From Salinivenus sp. (GTDB lineage Bacteria > Bacteroidota > Rhodothermia > Rhodothermales > Salinibacteraceae): a stretch of 63,135 bases of DNA. The stretch lies in assembly GCA_018609755.1 (NCBI GenBank), contig JAHENZ010000266.1:1-63135 (forward strand). Reading direction: 5' to 3'. Below the pieces are notes generated by a model that searched no databases, was not told the DNA's origin, and saw only the letters and a list, made by a program, of their open reading frames with translations. This document shows, one piece after another, positions 1 through 7,827 of this stretch (within the stretch, counting starts at the first letter, position 1; each line of letters starts with the position of its first letter). The translations under genes and the position numbers were made by a program.

Positions 1-80
1 GATCTCGTGCAAAATGGCTTCTGCATTGGAGATTTGTGATCGACTCGCCGGGGGCATGACCTCGCTTTGCTCGGCCCCCG

Positions 81-210
81 CTAGTGGTCAGTCAAGCCGA
101 AGGTGTCGGGTACCGAATTGAATACGCCCACTTGAATGCCGTTTCAACGGCCTGAATACCGTTCATTGATCGGCGCTCTACTCGACATGGTAAACTTGAC
201 GCACCACTAG
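81..210. mobile_element. IS630-type miniature element (MITE), type A, copy 1
   Basis: A 130 bp non-coding unit with imperfect terminal inverted repeats: the left end CTAGTGGTCAGTCAAG pairs with the right end CTTGACGCACCACTAG (14 of 16 positions). Two related copies lie at 24327-24456 and inside 27142-27442. Both ends are CTAG, which fits insertion at a CTAG target with TA duplication, as known for the IS630/Tc1-mariner group. No transposase is encoded, so it would be mobilised in trans. The surrounding bases 1-80 and 211-413 show no gene I can support. Confidence 0.75.
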
Positions 211-413
211 AGGCACGCTAGCGGGCCAGGCTCATTTGGACGCCATTTTGCAGCTTCCACCACTTTGTTTCGGCTGAACATCAATCCCCCAAGCAGCTTC
301 TGAGGGCTTTACATTTGCGTGCTCTTTGCTATGAGCCGACGGGTCCTGGATCCGTCGTTGGGGGCGGCGCTGGCCCCTGTGCTTCCCAGGGGACGAGAGA
401 TCGATCGTCCCGA

Positions 414-1067
414 ATGATTCCCGCCCATAAGGGTCTGCGTTTGTCGCTTATCCTCGTTCACAGACCGAGCGCCATCGCTGTGACGCCCACCGTGCAGTCC
501 TCGCGTTGCTTCGATCCCAGCTATTCGCTCCTGGGACGCGCCATCCGGGCGTGGACCGGCGATCGATTGCGGGGCGAGGCCTTCTTTATCGTCGTCCTCA
601 CCGGACTGGCTCTTTTTCTCCTGATGAGCCACTACCTGGGCTGGGCGTTGCTGAAGCCTGTTATGGCGAACAATCCGTCCTGGCAGATGCTCTTCTGGGC
701 GGGACAGCTCGCATCCGTTGTGCTCTGGGGGGGACTGGGCCTCGTCGGGTTTCGGCCCGCCGTCACCGTTACCTGTTCGCCCACGACGCTTACCCTGGAG
801 CAGGGCGGTCGGTCCCGCACCGTTCCCCTTGACGAGATTGAGCAGGTGCACACGGTCTCCGCGATGGCCTATCACCGGCACTACCGCCGCTACGCCGCGA
901 CCGAGATCTTCGTGAGTACGCTGGGGGAGGAAGTGCTTCTCCTCCGCACGTCCGATGGTCCGGTCGTCGTTGCGTTGCCCGACCCCGAGGACCACGAGAC
1001 TATCCGGGCGCACCTCGAGCCCGCCGACGTTTCGGTATCGGAGCCGGTGCCCCAGCCGCGATCCTGA
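414..1067 (+). CDS. Hypothetical membrane protein with two transmembrane helices
   Basis: I do not recognise a family. From the ATG at 414 the product is about 217 residues. Two hydrophobic segments lie at roughly residues 57-80 and 92-113, joined by a short loop, followed by a soluble C-terminal domain of about 100 residues rich in beta-strand patterns (VTVTCSPTTLTLEQGG, then EIFVSTLGEEVLLLR). This resembles small membrane proteins with a PH-like cytosolic domain, but that is inference. An upstream in-frame TTG at 315 would add a low-complexity Gly/Ser/Arg stretch, so the ATG is preferred. The gene ends 27 bp before tgt on the same strand and is probably co-transcribed with it. Confidence 0.6.
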   Translation: MIPAHKGLRLSLILVHRPSAIAVTPTVQSSRCFDPSYSLLGRAIRAWTGDRLRGEAFFIVVLTGLALFLLMSHYLGWALLKPVMANNPSWQMLFWAGQLASVVLWGGLGLVGFRPAVTVTCSPTTLTLEQGGRSRTVPLDEIEQVHTVSAMAYHRHYRRYAATEIFVSTLGEEVLLLRTSDGPVVVALPDPEDHETIRAHLEPADVSVSEPVPQPRS

Positions 1068-1094
1068 ATCGTTCGTGAGCCCGATCGTCGTTCC

Positions 1095-2225
1095 GTGACG
1101 TTTACGCTCGATCATACGGATGCTTCGTCGTCGGCCCGGGCCGGGCGCCTCCACACGAGCCACGGATCGGTGGAGACGCCGGTCTTCATGCCGGTGGGCA
1201 CCCTCGGCAGTGTAAAGGCGGTCTCCCCGCGCATGCTCCGAGAGGACATCGCGGCGCAGATGATTTTGGGCAACACGTATCACCTCTTTCTGCGCCCGGG
1301 ATTGGACGTAATCGAAGCGGCGGGTGGACTGCATCAATTCATGCGTTGGGACGGGCCGATGCTCACCGACTCGGGCGGGTACCAAGTCTTTTCGCTGAGT
1401 GAGGACGCGACCGTATCGGAGGAGGGCGTGGAATTCAAGAATCCGATCGATGGGGACACGCACCTCTTCACCCCCGAAACCGTCGTCGATACGCAGCGCA
1501 CGCTTGGGGCCGACGTGATAATGGTGCTCGACGAGTGTCCGGCGGCGGACGTGACGAAGGACTATGCCCGCCGGTCCAACGACCTCACCCTGCGCTGGGC
1601 CGAGCGGGCCAAGGCCCGGTTCGAGGCGACCGAGCCCCGGTACGGACACGAGCAGGCACTTTTTGGGATCGTGCAGGGCGTAGTGTATCCGGAGGTGCGC
1701 CGGGCGTCCGCCCGTGCGCTGGTCGACCTCGGATTTCCGGGCTACGCGATCGGCGGGCTCAGCGTGGGCGAACCCCACGAGCAGATGTACGAGATGGTGT
1801 CGGTGACCACCGCCGAGCTGCCGGCCGACAAGCCGCGGTATCTGATGGGGGTGGGGACGCCGGCCAACCTGCTGGAAAGTGTGGCGCGAGGGGTCGACAT
1901 GTTCGACTGCGTGATGCCCACGCGGAATGGGCGCAACGGGCAGCTCTTTACGACACAGGGTGTCATCAACATCAAGAATGCCCAGTGGACCGACGATCAC
2001 ACGTCGATCGATCCGGGCCTCGACACCTACGTCTCGCAGACCTTCACGAAGGCGTACGTGCGCCACCTCCAGAAATCCCGCGAATACCTGGGGCTCCAGA
2101 TTGCGTCTCAGCAAAACCTGGCGTTTTACTGCTGGCTCATGCGAGAGGCGCGGGCCGCCATTCGAGAGGACCGCTTTTCGACCTGGAAGGCGGAGGTGCA
2201 GCCTCGGGTGTCGCGGCGGTTGTAG
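1095..2225 (+). CDS. tgt: Queuine tRNA-ribosyltransferase (tRNA-guanine transglycosylase)
   Basis: Exchanges guanine at the wobble position 34 of GUN-anticodon tRNAs for the queuosine precursor preQ1. The 376-residue length is typical of bacterial Tgt. Visible motifs are GNTYHLFLRPG near residue 59, the substrate-binding DSGGYQ with Asp92, the GIVQG segment near 191, AIGGLSVGE near 218, and GVDMFDCVMPTRNGRNG with the probable nucleophile Asp271. The family zinc site (Cys-x-Cys-x2-Cys and a later His) is absent: the aligned positions read Leu309, Thr311, Ser314 and Gln340, although the flanking sequence aligns well. The start is a GTG chosen because the protein begins at the usual family position. 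The gene follows the membrane-protein gene by 27 bp. Confidence 0.93.
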   Translation: MTFTLDHTDASSSARAGRLHTSHGSVETPVFMPVGTLGSVKAVSPRMLREDIAAQMILGNTYHLFLRPGLDVIEAAGGLHQFMRWDGPMLTDSGGYQVFSLSEDATVSEEGVEFKNPIDGDTHLFTPETVVDTQRTLGADVIMVLDECPAADVTKDYARRSNDLTLRWAERAKARFEATEPRYGHEQALFGIVQGVVYPEVRRASARALVDLGFPGYAIGGLSVGEPHEQMYEMVSVTTAELPADKPRYLMGVGTPANLLESVARGVDMFDCVMPTRNGRNGQLFTTQGVINIKNAQWTDDHTSIDPGLDTYVSQTFTKAYVRHLQKSREYLGLQIASQQNLAFYCWLMREARAAIREDRFSTWKAEVQPRVSRRL

Positions 2226-2523
2226 GCGGTCGAAGGTTGAGGGTCTGGTTGAAAGCGGAGGCTCTACTGCCTGTCGATCCCACAAGTGTGCCCGTATTTG
2301 TATGTGAGTGTGGGCGTGTGGGAGACCTCCGGCTTTTCAACTGAGGGTATACGCTGGGGATCTGCGGTTTAGGGGACGGTTGACTGCGGACGACGGACCG
2401 CCGGATGCTCTAAAAACAGTGAGGCCCGCGGTCGGCCGTCCGCCGTCATTTTGACAAATTGGACGCACTCCGGGTGGAGAAGCAGCTGCGGTGATGCCTC
2501 GGTGCTCTCAGCCTGAAACAGAA

Positions 2524-3786
2524 TCAGGCCGTTTCGGCGCGGACGTCGTGGAGTCGGTTCAGGACCTGGTCGGTTTCCTCTAGCACGTCTGCGGTTGAAA
2601 CGTCGGGTTCGTCCTGTTCGGTCGGAGATGGGAGCGACGTGGGCGAGGTCCCGTACAGCGACCGCGACTCGTCTTGCAGCACGTCCATGCGGAGGGTCAG
2701 GCCGTGGCGGGCGAGCATCGGGCCAATTTCGTCCGCCCGGTCGCGGAGGTGGCGGCGCGTGGCCTGGTAGGCATGCTCACAGATGTCGTGGCGGTTTTTG
2801 AAGCTAAAGATGTTGGAGAAGAACAGGCTCGTGTCGTCGCACTCCGGCTCGATAAGAATGAGGTCGGCGTCCGGGTGGGTGTGCTCGTACTTCTGAAAGC
2901 CCGTTTTTTTGCGGGAGTCGACGATGGCCCGGAAGGTTTGGGACAGTACGGACGGCAGTCCATGCTCCGCGAGAGAGGGAGGGGACTGGACGCCGTTCAG
3001 AAGGCGTCCGGCGTGCTGTTCCATCTGGACGTTGATGGGCACAATGGGGTTGATGCAAAAGAGGAGGTCGGCCCCGGCGTCGAGGGCCACGCTGGCGTGC
3101 ACCGTGCGGCGAGCCACGCCGTCGATGTAGTACCGGCCGTCCACCTCAACTGGTGTGTAGAGGCCGGGTAGGGCCGTAGAGGCCTGGATGGCGGAGGAGA
3201 TGGGCACGTGATCGTGTCCCGACTCCCCAAACACCACCACGTCGGCGGAGTCGAGGTGCATCGCCACGACGTAAAGCTGGCGCTGGAGGCGGCGGAAGTC
3301 GTTGGTGCGACCGCCGGTAGAGAGGGCCTGTGCCAGAAAGCGTTCCAGGGGGGCATTGGTGAAAAAGCCCGTCGGCAGCATGGAGCCGAACGATGAGAGT
3401 AGGCCGAGCAGGGAGAGATCGCCGGGATTCCAGGCGTAGTGACGGAGCGATGACGCGAGGGTCCCGGGCAGCCTCCAGAGGCGACCGGCGAACTCCCGCA
3501 CGGCGGGCCGGAAGAGCACCTGGGGATCCAGGTTGAGATTGGGATCGGCGGCGTCGCCAATCACGCCCCGGCTCAGTTCGCGGGCCGTTACACCATTGGC
3601 GAGCATCGCGCCAATCAGCGCCCCGGAACTCACGCCCACGTACATGTCGAGGTCGTGCAGCTCTACCCCCTCCACTGCCTCGTCGAGGGCGCAGAGCGCA
3701 CCGATTTCGTACACGGCTCCCTCGATCACGCCTCCGGCACACCCGAGGCCGATGGTACTACGGCTGGTTCGTCCGTTCGTCGTCAT
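2524..3786 (-). CDS. Patatin-like phospholipase family protein
   Basis: Predicted serine acyl-hydrolase of the patatin family, acting on phospholipids or other acyl esters. Near the N-terminus the glycine-rich oxyanion segment GCAGGVIEG (residues 15-23) is followed by the nucleophile elbow GVSSG with Ser53. The catalytic Asp is probably Asp222 in YIDGV, where the family usually has DGG or DGA. The 420-residue length exceeds the roughly 200-residue core; the C-terminal 60 residues are acidic and Ser/Thr-rich. No signal peptide is evident, so cytosolic or peripheral-membrane location is likely. It converges with tgt across a 298 bp gap in which I see only a weak long-loop inverted repeat near 2390-2450. 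Confidence 0.85.
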   Translation of the reverse strand: MTTNGRTSRSTIGLGCAGGVIEGAVYEIGALCALDEAVEGVELHDLDMYVGVSSGALIGAMLANGVTARELSRGVIGDAADPNLNLDPQVLFRPAVREFAGRLWRLPGTLASSLRHYAWNPGDLSLLGLLSSFGSMLPTGFFTNAPLERFLAQALSTGGRTNDFRRLQRQLYVVAMHLDSADVVVFGESGHDHVPISSAIQASTALPGLYTPVEVDGRYYIDGVARRTVHASVALDAGADLLFCINPIVPINVQMEQHAGRLLNGVQSPPSLAEHGLPSVLSQTFRAIVDSRKKTGFQKYEHTHPDADLILIEPECDDTSLFFSNIFSFKNRHDICEHAYQATRRHLRDRADEIGPMLARHGLTLRMDVLQDESRSLYGTSPTSLPSPTEQDEPDVSTADVLEETDQVLNRLHDVRAETA

Positions 3787-3947
3787 CGTGCACGAATCCG
3801 TTTCTGTAAGAGGACTCGAAGACAGTATTTGAGAGGAGCGGAAGCGGTTCCGAGGGGAACAGTCCGTTTCTGTTTTTGGGCCGACCCATTCCGGGACAAA
3901 TACCGTGGATTCCTCTATCAGGTCAAAAACAGTGCCACGTCGTACAA

Positions 3948-3976
3948 AAAGGAGCCCCTTTCGTCGGGGCTCCTTT
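3948..3976 (-). terminator. Intrinsic terminator downstream of the phasin-like gene
   Basis: A perfect 11 bp stem (AAAGGAGCCCC pairing with GGGGCTCCTTT, loop of 7 nt) followed on the minus strand by a T-rich run. It lies 21 bp beyond the stop codon of the minus-strand gene at 3998-4435, so it should end that transcript. Confidence 0.85.
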
Positions 3977-3997
3977 GTGCGTGCGGGCTGTGGAAGG

Positions 3998-4435
3998 TTA
4001 CTTTTTCTCGTTTCCCTGCCCCTCCTGCTTCGAGAGGGCGGTCGACAGTTCGTCCACCTGTTTCGAAAGGGTCTCCACCTTTTCAGACAGGCGGTCGACC
4101 TCCGAGCGTGTGGGCACGCCGAACCGTTCGAGAGCGGCGTTCACCGTGTCGAGCAGGCGGGATTGCGTCTCCTCCCCGGCCTCCTCGAGTTGGGCGAGGG
4201 CCTCATCGCTTTTTTCGCGAACTTCCTCGGCCGTCTCTTCGAGCTCTTCGCGGCGTTCTTCCTCGAAGTCCTTGCCCCGTTCCACGAGGCGGTTGTAGAG
4301 CTTACTGCCTTCCTGTTCGACGGTGGCAAGGGCGCCGAGGCCGGCCAACCACACGTCGCGGCCGCGCTTGCTCAGTTCATCTTGTAGATCGTCGGTGCGA
4401 GACGTATTTTCGGGTTTCTTGGATTGAGCGGTCAT
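3998..4435 (-). CDS. Phasin-like polyhydroxyalkanoate granule-associated protein
   Basis: Small (145 residues) highly charged helical protein. Nearly the whole length from residue 20 onward is predicted coiled coil (GLGALATVEQEGSKLYNRLV, then long Glu/Lys/Arg heptads), with a conserved-looking GVPTRSEVDRLSEKVETL segment near the C-terminus that is typical of the PhaF/PhaI-like phasin and poly(hydroxyalkanoate) granule protein family. Such proteins coat PHA inclusions. The start at ATG 4435 is preferred because longer readings add sequence without family resemblance. The gene follows the PhaR-type regulator by 52 bp on the same strand, supporting a two-gene PHA-granule operon ending at the terminator at 3948-3976. 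No PHA synthase is in the window. Confidence 0.75.
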   Translation of the reverse strand: MTAQSKKPENTSRTDDLQDELSKRGRDVWLAGLGALATVEQEGSKLYNRLVERGKDFEEERREELEETAEEVREKSDEALAQLEEAGEETQSRLLDTVNAALERFGVPTRSEVDRLSEKVETLSKQVDELSTALSKQEGQGNEKK

Positions 4436-4487
4436 AGGTCGAACGATGGGTTGTGAGTGAAGGATGCGATGCTGGAGAAGAAAGAGA

Positions 4488-4973
4488 TCAGGACGACTGC
4501 CTCGCCTCCGTCGAAGATGAAGCATTGGAGGACGAAGACTCGTCCCGCTGGTCGTCGAGATTGTCGAGGAGGACGGAGAGGCGATCCTCAAGCTGACGCA
4601 GCTGCGATCGGAGTTCGTCAAGCTCTTGAGCTCGAGGGCTTTGCACCAGCCGCTTCAGGCGTCCGAGCGAGCCTTGCAACAAGTCGTCGACGGTCGATCG
4701 AATCTGGTCAATCCCAGAGTCGACCATTTCCTCACTGCGTCGGAGGAGCTGGTGCAGGAGATCGGAGGGAATAACCTCACGGCCGTTTTTTCCCTCCTCC
4801 AGAATGATCTGCGTGAGGGTTTGGGCCGTCAAATCTTCGCCGGTGGCATTGTCTACCACTTCTACCGTCTCCCCGCGACGAACCAGCGTAGCAATGTCGC
4901 TCAGCGACACATACTCGCTCGCCTTCGTGTCGTAGAGCTTCCGGTTCTCGTATCGTTTAATGCGTCGAGCCAT
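4488..4973 (-). CDS. phaR: Polyhydroxyalkanoate synthesis regulator, PhaR-type DNA-binding protein
   Basis: 161 residues. The N-terminal segment begins with RRIKRYENRKLYDT, the hallmark of the PHB/PHA accumulation-regulator DNA-binding domain, continuing through YVSLSDIATLVRRGETVEVVD and DLTAQTLTQIILEE to about residue 65. The C-terminal half is a coiled coil rich in Glu/Gln/Leu, ending in a Ser-rich tail. Family members repress phasin genes and bind PHA granules, which suits its position directly upstream of the phasin-like gene. The start is ATG 4973, where the conserved domain begins. The intergenic region 4974-5179 is divergent towards the hydrolase gene and is AT-rich around 5035-5055 (TATAAA), a plausible promoter region for one or both genes. 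Confidence 0.85.
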   Translation of the reverse strand: MARRIKRYENRKLYDTKASEYVSLSDIATLVRRGETVEVVDNATGEDLTAQTLTQIILEEGKNGREVIPSDLLHQLLRRSEEMVDSGIDQIRSTVDDLLQGSLGRLKRLVQSPRAQELDELRSQLRQLEDRLSVLLDNLDDQRDESSSSNASSSTEARQSS

Positions 4974-5179
4974 GACGGCACCAGCAGTGATCGAGTATTC
5001 GTAACGCAACGCGTCAATCTCGTGTATTTTGACGCACCGTGTTATAAATTGATCCCGGCATCCGCGGCTCCCCCGGGAGTTCACACGTGAATCTTCGACG
5101 GCTGAGGGATGAACGATCCGAGGCAGTGCAGGTAGCAGGCACCGGTTCGATACGATGATTCGCTGGTTCCGAGGTGCAC

Positions 5180-6019
5180 ATGCCATACCTTTCGGTTGAC
5201 GATGCGCAGCTGTACTACGACGAAGAGGGATCGGGCCCGCCGCTGCTCTTTATTCACGGTCTCGGGTCTAGCACGAAGGACTGGTTTGCCCAGGTCCCCT
5301 ACTTTGCCGATCAGTATCGTGTGATTCGGATCGACCTGCGCGGTCACGGCCGCTCGGAACGCACGCGCGGCCCCTACCACATTGCCCAGTTCGCGAGGGA
5401 CGTGGCCGTGACGCTGCGACGGCTCGACGCCACGCCGGCCCACGTGGTGGGGCTGTCCATGGGCGGCATGGTGGCGCTCCAGCTGGCGGCCGACGCCCCA
5501 CGCCTCGTCCGGCGGCTCGTCGTCGTCAACAGCATCGCCGATGCGAAGCTCAACACGTGGCGCGACGTCTGGTTTTACGTTTCTCGTCGTACGGCCGTCC
5601 AATTGTTGGGGATGCGACGCGTGGGCCAGATCATTGGGGGCCGGCTCTTTCCGAACCCGGATCAGACGGATCTGCGCCGGGAGTTTGTCAAGCGCTGGTC
5701 GCAGAACGACAGGCAGGCGTACCTCTGGGCCATCGACGCCATCCTGGGATGGGGCGTGACGGAGCGGCTGCCGTCCATTTCTGCGCCCACGCTGCTCGTG
5801 GCCGCGGAGCATGACTACACGCCGGTGGCCACCAAAAATCGAATCGCGGCCCGGATGCCCAACGCACGGGTGGCTATGGTCGAGAACGCCCGCCACGCCC
5901 TGCCGGTCGAGAAGCCGGACGTGTTCAACGCGATCGTGGAGGACTTTCTAACCGAGAATCATTCGTTTCCTGGGAGCGAACAGGCTACTGAACGACCGTC
6001 ATTCGCTGCGTGTCGGTAA
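5180..6019 (+). CDS. Alpha/beta-fold hydrolase
   Basis: 279 residues with the canonical fold. HGLGS at residues 26-30 forms the oxyanion region, DLRGHGRS at 52-59 is the second conserved strand-loop, GLSMGG gives nucleophile Ser93, and the acid and base are probably Asp212 (AAEHDYTP) and His239 (NARHALPVE). Substrate is unknown; the family covers esterases, lactonases and dehalogenases. ATG 5180 is chosen over a GTG two codons upstream. The 3' end overlaps the 3' end of the convergent T9SS-sorted protein gene by 35 bp. Confidence 0.85.
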   Translation: MPYLSVDDAQLYYDEEGSGPPLLFIHGLGSSTKDWFAQVPYFADQYRVIRIDLRGHGRSERTRGPYHIAQFARDVAVTLRRLDATPAHVVGLSMGGMVALQLAADAPRLVRRLVVVNSIADAKLNTWRDVWFYVSRRTAVQLLGMRRVGQIIGGRLFPNPDQTDLRREFVKRWSQNDRQAYLWAIDAILGWGVTERLPSISAPTLLVAAEHDYTPVATKNRIAARMPNARVAMVENARHALPVEKPDVFNAIVEDFLTENHSFPGSEQATERPSFAACR

Positions 6020-7031
6020 ACGTCTCGCCCTCGATGCGGAGGAGGTAGAGGCCGCTGGACCGATTCCGAACCGGGATGCGGATGTCCTGCTTCTGGTTGG
6101 CCGATAGGGACTGATCGTACAGCGTGGCGACCCTTTGCCCCAGGACGTTGTACATCGACACGGTGACCTCCTGTGATTTGCGCACGGTGACGGCCATGCG
6201 GGCCTCGGATCGGACGGGGTTGGGAGCTACGGGGGAGAGTCGGTAGGCCTCGTCGAGCGTCATCTCCACCGCGACCGTCTTGCTCAGGGCCGTACTTCCG
6301 TCCTGGTCAACCTGGTGGAGACGGAACTCGTAGGTCCCGACCTCCAGCTGGTCCGTCGTCATCGAGTAGGACGTAGGGTCGGAGGTCGTCCCGGCTCCCT
6401 CCACGAATCGTAGTGTCGTCCATCCGGTAGACTCGGCTCCGGATCGTTGACGCTGGACCTCGAAGCCTGCGTTGTTGGTTTCCTGTGCCGTCGTCCACTT
6501 CAGGCGAACCTGCTGACCTTCCCGGGTGGCCGAGAGGTGGGTGAGTTCCACCGGCATGGACGAACTGTTGAGGGCCTCGAGCACAAAGAGGGCCCCGTCG
6601 GCGTACGTGCCATCGTTCTGGCACGTCGGCACGTCGACATTGTCACAGGACGTGTAGGTTACCCGTTCTCCTACACTCACGATCTGGTCCTCCGACACGT
6701 CGTACACTTCAAACGACAACGGATCGCCGCTTTGGTATCCGCTCGAAGCGGCGTCGAGGGTGGTGGGGCCAGCTGCGGCCACTGCGAGGGAGCCTCCCGT
6801 CCAGGTGCCGTAGCCTACACAGTCGCCGTTTCCATTCCGGAGGGCGAGGGTATCCGACGAGGCGAGAGAGGTCCCGTTTGGAAGGGTGAGGTCGGCGGTG
6901 GATGGAAGGAGGACCGTGGCGTTGTCGACGTTCGAGATGCAGTCGTTCGCGTAGTGAAGCGACTGCCCCTGGACCGATCCCGCATAGAACAGGCATAGGA
7001 CCAGGAGAAGGAGAGGCGTTCGGTGGGTCAT
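5985..7031 (-). CDS. Secreted protein with type IX secretion C-terminal sorting domain
   Basis: 348 residues. A signal peptide occupies about residues 1-22 (a run of Leu, then SVQGQS). The middle has a beta-rich region with paired Cys (DNVDVPTC, NGDCVGYG) and a fibronectin-like segment (ELTHLSATREGQQVRLKWTT). The C-terminal 80 residues match the T9SS type A sorting domain: RLSPVAPNPVRSEARM, VSMYNVLGQRVATLYD, and a final GLYLLRIEGETFTDTQRMTV. Such domains direct export across the outer membrane in Bacteroidota and relatives. The function of the passenger is unknown. The ATG at 7031 directly precedes the signal peptide and follows a pyrimidine-rich leader. The gene converges with the hydrolase gene. 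Confidence 0.85.
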   Translation of the reverse strand: MTHRTPLLLLVLCLFYAGSVQGQSLHYANDCISNVDNATVLLPSTADLTLPNGTSLASSDTLALRNGNGDCVGYGTWTGGSLAVAAAGPTTLDAASSGYQSGDPLSFEVYDVSEDQIVSVGERVTYTSCDNVDVPTCQNDGTYADGALFVLEALNSSSMPVELTHLSATREGQQVRLKWTTAQETNNAGFEVQRQRSGAESTGWTTLRFVEGAGTTSDPTSYSMTTDQLEVGTYEFRLHQVDQDGSTALSKTVAVEMTLDEAYRLSPVAPNPVRSEARMAVTVRKSQEVTVSMYNVLGQRVATLYDQSLSANQKQDIRIPVRNRSSGLYLLRIEGETFTDTQRMTVVQ

Positions 7032-7415
7032 GGCAAAGGGTGGGGGGCTGAAGAAGACATCTGCAGCCCGCACTCATCCCAAAGGTCGTACCGGGGTCAT
7101 CTTTTGGAGCATTCCCATTGCACCACCACGTGCGCGGATTACATAACCGGGCGGAGGTGTGCCCGAGAGGAGGATCAGAAATGGATAATCGGAAGATCTT
7201 CCGACCGAGTTTGGATAGGAGGGGGAAAAAATACCGGACGCGAGTCCAAAGAACATTCCCCTCGGAAGAAACGGAACGGATGGGTGAGGAGCACAGGTCT
7301 TCGTCGCTGAGCGCGAGCAGTCCCGTTTGAGATGCGTATATCGGCGACATTACGAAATGAAGAGCCGCCCGTAGGAACGACTTATCGGGCGCGGATCATC
7401 GGGAGATTGGGGCAG

Positions 7416-7462
7416 GAACCGGGAGAAGACCGCGCCTACGGACGCGTTTCCTCTCCCGGTTC
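7416..7462 (+). terminator. Terminator-like hairpin with no obvious upstream plus-strand gene
   Basis: GAACCGGGAG pairs perfectly with CTCCCGGTTC across a 27 nt loop and is followed by TTTCTT on the plus strand. No plus-strand gene ends nearby, so it may end an unannotated small RNA or be a relic. Confidence 0.45.
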
Positions 7463-7734
7463 TTTCTTGAAGACCTCGGGAATCAAAGGAGGAAGAGGAG
7501 AGACACGGGACCTCCGTTCTCGTGGGAAGTGGGATTCCGCGAATCGGAAGGCGAGGCGCCGGGTTATACGGAATCCAACGGTCGTTGACGGGTCGAGCGT
7601 TCTCGAAAATGGCGTTCTATGCCATTTGGAGTCAACTCTGACCTCCAGTGCCCCTACATCCTGAGTTGGATTTTGTATTATGTCCGGCAGAGACCCGGAG
7701 CGCTGGGCCGTCTTCCTTCACGGACAAACACGAA

Positions 7735-7762
7735 AAGCCCCTGGGAGCTGTCCCAGGGGCTT
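7735..7762 (-). terminator. Intrinsic terminator of the heme-motif membrane protein gene
   Basis: Perfect 12 bp stem (AAGCCCCTGGGA with TCCCAGGGGCTT, loop GCTG). On the minus strand it is followed by TTCGTGTTTG. It lies 66 bp after the stop codon of the gene at 7828-10659. Confidence 0.85.
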
Positions 7763-7827
7763 CGAGTCTTCGTTAGAATGCGGGTGGCACTGCAACCGGG
7801 CGCTCGTTGCAAGTCGCCGAGAATCTC

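Larger units (their letters stand above)
7032..7827. other. Intergenic region, about 800 bp, with two hairpins
   Basis: No open frame here has family resemblance. The stretch upstream of the T9SS-sorted gene (7032-7350) should hold its promoter, but I see no convincing element. Two strong hairpins are annotated separately at 7416-7462 and 7735-7762. Confidence 0.5.

Noticed and set aside
309-2285. A 658-codon open frame antisense to tgt
   Set aside because: Its composition (Arg, His, Gly, Pro-rich) is that of a high-GC shadow frame; the sense strand encodes a full Tgt.
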